A DNA stretch of 64,000 nucleotides, from contig NC_049979.1 of assembly GCF_000003815.2 (NCBI RefSeq), positions 7,321,018-7,385,017 on the forward strand. The letters are read 5' to 3'. The stretch is from Branchiostoma floridae (Eukaryota > Chordata > Leptocardii > Amphioxiformes > Branchiostomatidae). A model generated the notes under the pieces. That model ran no database searches, had not been told where the DNA came from, and saw nothing but the letters and a program-made list of their open reading frames with translations. Shown here one piece after another: positions 28,401 to 40,400 of the stretch; position 1 is the stretch's first letter, and each line of letters opens with the position of its first letter. A program made the position numbers and the translations under genes.

Positions 28401-31400
28401 ATTAGACTACAAGATGTTAAATTGCCAAGTGTCCTGATGGTTGTATGCAGACATGCTACTGTTTTCTACACACAATTTTTTTTGCTTCCCTAAATTTCTT
28501 ACACAACCCATTTGCTTACACAACCCAGTTTATCAAAAACCTCTTAGAAAATAAAATGTTTTGATGTTTCCAAGCTTTGACCGCTTCCCGTGTCTTTGTA
28601 CTTATATGTTTTCATACTTCCTTGGCATCTCTCTTTGATGTGACGTTCTCATTTCTCATACTAGCCCACTCACTTAATAAACACAAGATAAGAGCTGCCA
28701 TCCTCCACATGTGGGCTAATTGGGACGTTAAGAGAGAAGCTTCAAGATGTTTGTGCTATCTAATTGGTGCTTTACTTCCTGTTGGCATATGTTTCATTTT
28801 GTTCATCCACTTGTGGTAGATGTAAGCTGACAACAGCCAACCCACGTTCCATACAACAACAGCTTTGATGTTGCTCTTGCTGCGAGGCTTTACCATAACG
28901 GGACAAACGCTAACAGGACTGATCCAATTGGCAGCTCAGTGTGCCTACAGTAACCAAAATATAACAAGCTGTGTTGCCATGTGGGTAAAACAAGGTGAGC
29001 TACAAATACCTCACGTTGGGAAACCTTTGCAACATATGCCATTTGATGGATTCTACAAGTAGGAGAGACACTGTATTTGGATAAAACAAATAATTCCACT
29101 TGTCTGAGATTTGGAACTGTATAGATCATGAATAAGTCGGTAGAATACAAATTTTAAAGAACTACCACTTGGACATTTATTATAATTAGGAGATATCTTG
29201 GATTTACATACAGTACAATAATTATTGTAATCCTTACCAGGTATTTGAAATTGAAACTAATAGAATTTATGCTTTGAAAGTGTCTTTTTGTGGAGTGATG
29301 ATTGACCATTTGTTGGCACAATTGTGAATAGTGGCTAAGAACGGGAGGCAACAATCTATATGTCCATTGTAAATATTGCTAGTAATCTAGATAATCTTGG
29401 TTATTCACAAAGATAAGATGACAAAACCTAATTTTCCCAATTAAACTCTGCCACTGCACGATGTGTGAGAATAACAAACTACACAGAAAGTTTCAGAATA
29501 CTAATACCCATGTCAGTATATGTTACCAGGTTTCATATGCTTATTAGTACAATACCATTAGTAGTCCTGGCTTTCCAAGAAACCAAACGGAAGCCCATCT
29601 GACAATGAGATTGCAAAGCAAAGATAAAACAGATACGGTAACAATACAGATTTGAACAACTACATTGTACCAAGTACACGTATATACCAGGCCTGGTTTG
29701 CAATCTAGTTTGCAGCCAAACAGAGCACAAAATCGATCATATAGCATGGTAACATGATTGAGTGTCAAAACGTCACAAATAGCTTTCTTGGAACACCATT
29801 CTCAAGGTCAATGAAGATAAGAGTGGAACCACTGCAGTGTACATATACCCAAGCCAATGGCTGGTGACAAGGTTAGATATAACAAGACATCCTTGTCAAT
29901 GATATAAAATCTATACTACAATAATTACGAGCATGTAAGTTCACCAAGCTAGGCCCTTGTAGCCATGTAGTGTTGTCTTCAGGCTGGCTGAAGCAGATCG
30001 TAATATGTTGCACTACTTCATAATAGGGATATTGGGGTTACTGATGGCATCCAGAAAACTTGCAAAAATAAGTAAGTTCACTTTCATCCATGGGGTAATC
30101 TGTAGTTGCTTTTAAAGACAGGGCATCTACGAATATCAAGTCGACAGATCTAAATGGTGGCTTCAAACTGCAATACATTTTTATTTTCAAAATATTGCGG
30201 TGGGAAATAGTCTTCCATTGACTTGATATCCATCCCTAAATACCTGATTCGAAAAAAAAACCCAGTGCGGATAAAGGTGAACTACAAGTAGCGTTACTCC
30301 CTGAAAACATGTCTGACAAAAATTTCCTTCTTCAAGTCAACTTTCTGGCAAGGACAACATGACCCAGCTTTTGATGGAAAATTCATGCCATAATATCAGT
30401 TTCCGAACCCTGGTACTTAATCAGGGTCCGGTATCAGGGTCCGGTCACATACAGTGTGTAATCGTTGTATGGTCACAAGCTGAGAGCAATCTTAAGGCAT
30501 CCTGAAAAATTCAGCTTTCTTTTTATGGAAAGGGCTAGCTTAGATCCTTGTTAGTAGTTAGTTCTGTCATAGCCTACAAGGAACTTCTACGACATCAGAG
30601 TCGTAAGACCACCTACATTGTACACGTACGTCAGATATAACTGCACTACTACAACAGCTGTGCACCACACAAGGTTAGGTATGACACCAGGTTTGTCAAA
30701 GTGAAGTGTTGACATTCAACATGTATGATATAAGCAGTTGTTGCTGTTATTCAATTGACCTACTGACCTGTGGGATGTAGTTACTGGAGTCCATTCTGGT
30801 GCCTCGTGGGTAAATTCTGCTTAACTGACGCTTGTTGTAGCTGGAGTTGGGTTAAGGATTTATACCTGGTCTTAGAATCACCTGATGAACTTACTTTTTC
30901 TGCACTGTCTGACTTTTTCAATTAGAGAGGGGTTAGGCAGGTGATACATACGGTTTGTTTTTCCTCACACAAAAATGGATGAATACATATGACCAGTATC
31001 TGGATCATTGCAAGCTACGAAAATTCAAATTATCAGCAATAAAACATCATACTCATAGGCCCCTGTCATTGAACAGGTTTCTTTACACTTTGCAGGTCAA
31101 ATTACCAGTAGAATGACAAAGACTTTGTCCTTCTACGATGTACTTGGTAGCCATCATAGGACTTTTGCCTTTCAATATTTCATGATAGGATGTTCTGCAG
31201 TCATATATTACAACTTCTAGCTCTATCATATGTACAGAATGGTACTGTTGATAGAAGGATACTTGACAAATTCCACAGGGAACTCCTTTAGACTGGCCAA
31301 GGCGGCTGTCTCCACAAAGGACGATATCTCAAAGCTCCGGTTCCTCTCTGGAACACAGTGGAAATATCATCATGGTTAGTACTGCTGGTAATACAAAGGT

Positions 31401-34400
31401 GCAGGGAAGAGGCACATACATGTAACATCCACTATCATAATTCCACCAGGTTCCCTAATACACATGTACATGTTTGTACAGCCACATAATATATGTTGTC
31501 ACAGAGGCCTTCTCAAGATTGTCTTGAACACCTAAATATCTGAAGTGTATATACCTCAGAGTCTGAAATACTGATCTTACATTGGTACATCCATTCAAAT
31601 CACTTGAAATTCATGTCTTTTTCTCATGTGGGGGTATTCTGGTGCAATTATAAGAGGTTACATGGAAAAGTAGAAACTGTCCTTCAATTATTACTTGGTG
31701 GGTGGACAATTCATTACTGAATGTATCAGTTTGCACTACTGTAGGTTTTCAAAATTTCCAATAACATTACATATATACACTTTTCCATTGTTTTTGTTCT
31801 CTTCAAATTCTGCTCCCCTAAATTTGCAGCTATGACCATGGGCATCTGATCACTATTATCAAAGGCCTACACACAAAATTCTTGTGACAGTGAATTTTCA
31901 AAAAAGTCCTACACATCCTAACATTCATTTCAAAATGTAGAGGAATCTATTGCATTCAGTCAAATCTCTGATATGGAAGTTGTACACAGCTAAGTCATGA
32001 CTACTTAAAGCTCTCTGTTCAGTTGTCCTACAGCCCCCTTTACAAATCAAGAATCTAGCTCGGCCGAGTTGTCAGTGAGCTCTAAACTACAAGGAGGTAT
32101 GACCCTGATGCTGACGAAGAAACTCTGCCATTTGTTCGTAGGAATTGGGGTCATGCCTCCTTGTAATTTAGAGCTCGCTGACAACTCAGCTAAATTCTTG
32201 ATTTGTAAAGGGGGCTTTAGGAATGGAATAAACAAGGCATTAAGAATTGTCCCATGATTAAAATAGAAGGATAGAAAGACACAAAAAAAACATGACTTAC
32301 TCTCTGAAATTTCAAAGGAGTGAAAGTGGACGGGCTGAATGTAGTTAACAAGTGCTGACATCTCAGCAACAGCATCGGTCTCCTGTCCTGCTGTGCCCTA
32401 TGTAACAACATACAGTGAACAATAGATGGTTTTAGACTTGAACTGAAACCTTCTGTACATGACATTTCTTCTCACTTTGTTTAAGGCCAGGATGTGTCAT
32501 GTTTAGTTTTAATTTCAAATTTAAAGTTGTGATATTTCAAAACAAAAAGGCAGAGGGACTCCTAATGAAATAAAAGATAATACCAGTTCTTGTGTCACTA
32601 TAGTTGTGTAGAATTCGAAGGCATACAATGTGATAAAGTCAGTGACTGTTAAGTTAGGCAATTGCACCCCCAACACATAGAGCAAACCAGTGTGCAATGC
32701 TTTCTTCACACAGTTAGGGAGACTGCCAACTCATAATCAGCCTTACACTGTTTTCTAAAACCACTTTGCTGTTACTAGTAGTTAAGGCAGGCAAGGGGTT
32801 GGTAATAACCAAACCAAACCAAACCAAACAATACAGGATAGGAAATTTCTCATTTATATTTTCAATACAGTTGTATTATGAAAAACCTGATAAGGAACTC
32901 CATGCAGCGTGGATGCAATCATTGCAAGAAACTTTCTTTCAGATGATGTTCAAATGTCTTGCTGCCATTTACACATTCAACAAACGATATATTGGCTCTA
33001 ATGGTAGAACTAAGCAAGTTTTAGGCTATAATCTGCCCTTTAACTTTTCTAAATTTGTATTTCTTGAGATGATGACATAAGTATGCATAACCAGGATTTT
33101 ATCAATGTTCTGGAGTCTGTCTTGATAACTTCACAGTGAACAAGTGTAAAATGTGGCATGCAGAACCATTAGTACTGATACATATATTTAGATACATATT
33201 TAATGGGGAGACTTTTAACCGAAAGAGAACTTTTTAACAGTAAAACTGATCCATTCTGCCGCATCTGTGCACTTATATTCTCTGCAGTAGGCGTGCTTTA
33301 TTACACTGCCAAATGGAATACTGTATCCACCATGCATGAATCCTTTTTCATGAGATTTAAAGATTATGGCCATGTCCACTCCAAGGCTGCAACTTCATTT
33401 GTCTCCAGGTATCTCAAATACCAGCTTGAAGGAATTTTTCATCCCAAGATGTTGAATGCATTCCTTGATCTGACGAAATTTTGTGGGAAAATCCTTTGAA
33501 ACATTCCATCCTCTCACTCAGTGAGCCAAAAATAGCAAGAAGACCTGCTGTATCATAATGATTGTCTGAGATGCAAGCCTGTAAAAGAACTGATGGCAGC
33601 TGCAGGGGTGTGGATTGGTCAGACATGGAGAGGGAATCAACTGGGTTAGAGGCAGATTCAAGAAAGTTATCAGGGAAGAAGATCCCTCTTTGGTCTGACA
33701 AATCCCAGTTTTTCTAGACGTGCTGACAAATGCCACATAAATCACACAAAATTGTCCTACTCTCGCACCTTAATGACCAAAAGTATCTTGAAATAGGTGT
33801 GCTTGAGGGTTGATGTATTACATTGGATAAAGTGAAGGGAATAAAGTCCACAACTACTGGATGTATGTCTTTTAAAGTAGGGTATAGGATGGCTAGGATG
33901 TAGTGGCGGGTATCCTCTCATGACAGTCATTACCTCCATGAAAAATGGAGGTATAGTTTTTGGTGTGTCTGTCTGTCTGTGTGTGTGTGTGTGTTTCCGG
34001 ATACTTGTGGTCAGCATAGCCCAGGAACCTCTGGATGGATTGTAAATGATATTTGGTATGTGGGAAGGTGTTGGAAAGATCAGGATCAATTTTGGGCACC
34101 CTGGTGTGTGACCATGGCACTGAAGCAGAACTTTGATTTTTGAATCGTTTGACCTGGAAATGCTATGGTCTTGATTTTTTGGTGGCAGATAGCTTGTAAT
34201 GTAAGGAAGAAGTCATATGTTTGGGCCCCCTAGCAGTTTGCTCTGTAACTGCAGGGGCATTTTTGTCAAAATCTTCCAAGGAGCATAACGGAACATAGGA
34301 ATGACAGATTTCCATGATACTTAGCATGCAGGTATCTTTGGCTGAGATGTACATATTTAAGTGTAAATTATGCAAATTTGGACTTAATTTGCAAACTTAA

Positions 34401-37400
34401 TAAAGAAAATCTATATTTACAGTGTTTTCCATTATATGACTGAACACATGTAACGTGTAGTTTGTGGCAGGTGGAAGATTAGCAGGTACCAGTTATGCAA
34501 ATAAATCCCTAATTTGCATAATTAATGTGAAAGTGTTATAAATATTCTAAGTACATGTAGTAAATAATTGGATTGTCAACATCGTGACCTGTGTAAGTTA
34601 GTTCAAATTGTACATAACATGCATAAATTATGCAGATGTGCAAGTCATTTGCATAATCAAAATATTTCATGGGGGCATGAGGTCTACACATTTTTTTTGA
34701 TAAAAAATGAACACCTGAAATTAAACCACAGTAAGAAGCGGCAAAAATGTAATCACAAAAATCATCCCATCAGATATGATAATACAGTTATTAACACATC
34801 GAGCAAACAAAATCAAAATACACATATAACAAAACATGCAGCTTTCATGAAAGATCTTAACATATAATGCCATACAACACACTGGATCATAATCATACTC
34901 TTAACAAATCTTGGATAAGTTACTTAATCAACAGCAGTGCATTGAGGAAGTACATACATGTAAGATTCTTTAACTCAAAAACAGGCCTTCAGAGACATTT
35001 ACAAATGAAGCTTAGAGAACAACTCAAGATTTGGAGTTGATGTGAAAAGAACATGTCTGAAAACTTGATGTCTGCCACAGACCTTTTTCTGTTAGGCATG
35101 CAGGCCATGTACAGTTAGTCATTACACAGACAGTGCATTTTAAATTAATGACTTCACATCATTACAATAATAGTGCACATCATGAGAAAACAAAATTGCA
35201 TTTCCCCTTGCATCCATTCAGTGCATCTGGAAGACTAAAGGCATAAGTGTTAGTTTTCAAAACTCAAAGGCAAATAGAAAGGCAGATGTTAGTGATTCAC
35301 GTACAGTTTGTGCACTCGTCACTGAAACCCTGTTGAGAAATTGGGGTGCACCAGTTCACATTTCAATCATTGTAAACAAAACTCATCTGCTGGTAACTGA
35401 ATGGAGAACAATTTAGAAAGTAAATGATTAGTAAAAAAAGTAGGAGAAAACAAATCCTTCACTCATTCATTCATTCCAAGAAAGTTTATTTTATCAGAAT
35501 GTCCCAGATTAGGAAGAGAGAAGGGGCAGAAGTTACCGGGCCCACTTCAGTTGGAGAGGGGGGAGCATTCATGGCATTGGAGAGGGACACTTGGTGGAGT
35601 AGCAAGTTCTCCCGCTTCCAGGCCACGCTGTCAAAAGACTGAAAGGGAAACAAACTGACAATTACCCATCCACACAAGTGGCCAAAGAGGCCACACCTCC
35701 CACAAGTGATGTTAACAAATAGATTTTTATGCAAAATGATGAAACAAGAAGTAGATGTTGTTAAGCTACAACGAGGGTGAATAATGGCATGTTTTTGAAA
35801 TGCTGCTTTATCATCTTAAGTGGCCAGACCAATTATCATTGGATGCCCTTTACACCCTTTGGAAAGGTTGGTTGTAGATATTCATTTTCCATGTGAAGAT
35901 GTCAAGTTCCAAAATTCCCACCATGCCATCCTTAAACATACGTGACATTCAGAACAATCAATTACAAGTAGGACGATACCATAACATCCATACTATTCCA
36001 GGTCTCCTGGGCCTTGCAGAGCCTTATATAACCTGCAGTCTGTATCGATCATAGAGCAATCAGACAGAACTCCATAACCTAGCGCCAAACATATATAGCT
36101 GCAGGTCATCTTCACAGGTCAGCTGCATGAAGCAGGACAGTCCCTCTGTAGACTGGACCTCTGTAAGGTGCAGCTATGTATGTCCTTACATTTATCTTTG
36201 CTCTACTGTGTTTTGAGCCTTTACAACAGTTGGCTTCATTGATCAATCTATGACTATACTATTCCGTGTTCCTTGTAACAACATGCATCTTTTATTTATC
36301 TATCTTTATTTATTAAGATTCACAGAAATGATCTGAGAGGATCCGGCAACAGGAATATAATTTTCCTCTACAAGGAAAGTCGAGTCATGGATACTACTCA
36401 GGGTAGTGCCAAGGTTAGATACCTAGAGTTGTTTTCAAAATTAGCAAAATGAATGCACGCTAAAGATGGTTTGATACCATTGTCAAAAACCCTTTGCCAC
36501 ATGTTAGAGCCAATGATTATGATCTCTACTCCTGAGACTTACTTTACTTTACTTTGGCTGAGCTCCCGCTCGAACCAGGCTTGAAAGTGCTCTCCATCTT
36601 ACTCTATCCTCCATCGGGGACTTAATTTCCTTCACTTTGATTAGGTTGGTATCATATCTCAGGTTGTCAAAGAAATTGTGAGAAATGCTAAATGAGAAAT
36701 TGTGCTTAATGTGCCTCCGTCATTACCTTGTCTCGTTTCTGCTCCTGCCTTCTCTTCTTCTTCTCTTCATCCTCTTCCTCTTCCTCCTCAGACTCACTGT
36801 CATCCCCGTACTCGTCAGCCTCGGGTTGGTCAGCTGACACACTGTTCATCTTCTCTATCCCGGGGCTGGCTGTGGTAGTGGCGGAGGCTGGGGCTGGGAT
36901 GGTTGCTGGAGGAGTAAAGTTGAGTTAAAAGATAAAGTTAACGCGAGTTGACCTTTATCAGTAGGGTAGGGTAATCAAGATCCGTTGTATATAAAAATAG
37001 GGTTTTGGGGATTTTTAAGTCGTTGGAAAGTATTTCAAAGTGCTATATTTTGAGAACCCACATCGTGGACGTGAAATCTCTATATACCCAGTTTTTTTGA
37101 CAACAACGAATTTAGGTTTCCCCACAAATTAAGGTGAACTAGCGTTACCCGTACATCTGTAACAGATGCTTATAGGGGTGGTGCCCATCTCCATTTCTGT
37201 AGCCCTTGGGCCACACATTTGTGCAAACCACTACAGCAGGGGGCTAGTCTGCTGGTAGTGATGTGTGTTTAATTCCCTGGGGGGGAGGAGACGCAAAAAT
37301 ACGGCAAACCTAAATATTAAAACACTCACTATTGCTATGCAGATTTTCTTTAACAGGTTTGGTCTAACCAAGGCCAACTGACCACTTCAAAGAAATGAAC

Positions 37401-40400
37401 TAAGGTGTTGGGTGGTGGAAATAGTGAATGCTAGATACTGGGTAACATGTACCCACACATTGGTGTTAACTCAAAAATACATGCTGCATGGTAAAGCTTA
37501 CATGTACCTGGATGGCTATCACTGTTGACTTCATGGTAAATAATGAAAGGATGTAATCTCTAAATTGAACTGCCTGACTACTCTGAAGCAAACAAAACAA
37601 GGCATACAAAAGAACTACACAGTAAAGCTATTCTTCAGCACATGTAGGTGATGACTCGATAGACTTGATATTTTTGTTCCCAAATCCCCACTATTGCCCA
37701 ATGGGGCATTCAGTAATTAAGGGTTAATGACCCGCCCCGAGGTGTATATGGTGTCATAACACCTGGCCTTTGGTGTCATAACGCCTGGACCACCAAATAA
37801 AACCACAGAGTGAGAAAAGTGACACTGGTGTCGGTGTCGATTCATTCTGACCAATCAGAAGCAGTGATAAACACCGGGCTGGCCGGAATCTAAGTATGTG
37901 TTACGGCGTCATAACCAACATGGAACGGGGCCTTCTGATTGGTCCGCGGCACCTGGCTATATGATAATGTATCATATCTACTCACCTGAACCACGTCTCT
38001 CCTCTTCTGGCACGATGTTTGTGTTGTCGCCTGCCCCCTTCTCTCCGCTGTCCTCGGCGGCTTTCTCTTCAGCTAGACTTTCATCCACTCCACTCTCGTC
38101 GTCAAGTCCGTTCTCCTGCATGTCCTTGTTTCCATTTTCCACAATGTCTTTGTCTTTGATTTCCCCGGGTGCTAAAAAAACAATACAAAGCAGAGATGCA
38201 ATGTATACTGATCTCTATGTATCTATTCATTTGCGATTGATAGATAACTGAGGAAAGTCATAAAGTTGTAATCTGCAATCTTTAAAGATTAACGATCTAA
38301 GATCAGCTGAAAATGTCTTTTATAGCTCAGACATTAATTTCAAAATATACATGTAATCAATGATTTGGTACCCTCTGAAAAATAATATCACTATCTCTGC
38401 ACACACACACCCCATACACAAACAGTGTGAAGCATTATCAACACCATGTTCAGACACACATCAATCAATATTTACACAGGTATTGGTCTGCCTAAACACC
38501 TCAAATGGGCCTAATATGCAGTGTACATGTGGCATCAATACCTTCATCAGTTCACAGACGGCAGTACAATAAAACTGTGGATACTGTTAGCTCATAAACT
38601 ATAACATAACACAAATCGATCATTGTCAACTCAGAATATAAAACTGTACTTTAATGTATACTAAGTGTTTTTTAGACTCAAATTGCTTCGATCTCAAAAC
38701 CAGCTGACTAACTCCAAATATAAACTGGAGAATACTAAGGACTTGCTGTGATTTTTTATTCATAAATGCAAAAGCAATGTATCCGGAGTGCCACACAAGG
38801 TTGTTGCCCCATTTACACTGCATATATGAGGCGTTTGAGGTTGTTTGAGGTCATTTGAGGTGTTTAGGTAGACCCCACAGCTGGCATCATTACAATAGCA
38901 GAATCTTTACCTGCTCTCTTCTTGATCTTCTTTTTGTTCTTGATGAGAATTTTTCCCAGCAAGTCTTTAGGGCTGGGAAGCGGGGTGCCTGCAGACAGCT
39001 GGAAAGGTAATTACACACTCCTCATGATCTGTCATATCATGGATTGAAAAGAATACATATAGAATACAACACGGTGTATTCTGTATCACCCACGGGAGGG
39101 CTGGGACAGAGGGAGATGCGGAATACACTGTTGAAAAACACATGTTTCAATGCGAAATGCTCCAGAAATTGAGAAAATTTGGTGCCTTCGAATGAAAATT
39201 GATACAAAAGCAATATTCCAACGTCCAAATCAGGTATTTGAATTTTCGACCATGCCACACAGAATCATAATTTTATGTTCTAATTATTTGATGGAAGCCT
39301 GTGTGATAAAACTTCGAAGCCTGTGTGATACGGCTTTTCATCATCCGGTCCGGAACACCTGTATCGAACGTTATCGCGGCCCAGGTATGATTTAAAATCA
39401 CTTATGGCTCACAGCCAGTCCTATACAGTGTGCTGACAGTATGTCACTTGGTGTTCATGACACCAATGACACCATAGTACATCTTCTGATTACATCTAAT
39501 AATAGTGACATTATTAATTCAGCATGGGCATCTAACATTAAACCATCCAACATCCTCTTTCAACCCCTTGGTGCAAGGTAATTGAATTAAACATTAATCA
39601 ATACGTCAATGCTGTCACATCTACATGTACCACGGCAGACCATTCCAGCCTGGCACCACAACGTGCAAAAAACACACTTTTAGTTACTAAGCAAACAAAG
39701 CAAGACATAGTTTTGAAATATCTTGCAATTGTATATTAATATGATGAATGAGCACTTTTTGCTTCTCAAAAGTACTTTCTAGTGAGCTGTGGTATCTGGT
39801 TCTAACCCGGCTACCGTTATCTTTGACATCAGATTCCCATTACCTATTTGATTTCACTTATGATTTGGATTTATATTAGGATTAACGTTGTACAATTGAT
39901 TTGCCTTATCTTGTCTTAGTTAAATTGCGTTATTCTTTGTCGATTCTTGCTAAGTTACCATTTATTTGATTTTATATTGTCATTGATTATTGTTATGTAT
40001 GTACAGGGTTTCCCCCCAGGGATCTTTGAAAAACGCCGGCCAGGCGACATGTACCCCTGGATAAATGAATAAACAAACAAACAAATCAGCGGAATAACAA
40101 CCAACTTTCTAATTCAAGAGCTAGAAGTACATGTTCAGTCTCTTCTTTGAAGGTTTGATGTTCAGTAAAGTCAGAAGCTAGGGTGTATATTTGGTTCAAA
40201 TGTTCCTGTTCATTGAACGACTCTATACTGAAGAGAATGTAATGGTAGTTCACTATTACCCGTCCGTAGCTAGAGTAACCCATATCCGTTGTTTTAACAA
40301 AACAGGGTATCTGAGGATATAAAGCCGACTGAATGTGGTTTAAAACTGCAATACTATCAATATATTACAGTTTGAAATCACTGTCCGTCAACTTGATATC

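Larger units (their letters stand above)
19940..30767. other. 10.8 kb PLC intron rich in mobile elements
   Basis: Holds a CR1/jockey-like LINE, a direct-repeat pair around it and three family A foldback copies. A GC-richer patch at about 21080-21290 has a palindromic CRE (tgacgtca) and may be regulatory. A perfect 13 bp hairpin lies at 21802-21834. The remainder shows no gene. Confidence 0.7.
32398..36726. other. 4.3 kb PLC intron
   Basis: Contains a (ccaaa)n patch near 32808-32828, a long dispersed repeat at 33925-34660 and a LINE 3' fragment at 36541-36675. Nothing that looks like a gene. Confidence 0.6.

Noticed and set aside
37898-38251. 117-codon Ser/Pro-rich plus-strand frame
   Set aside because: Antisense shadow of the acidic PLC linker exon at 37986-38171.
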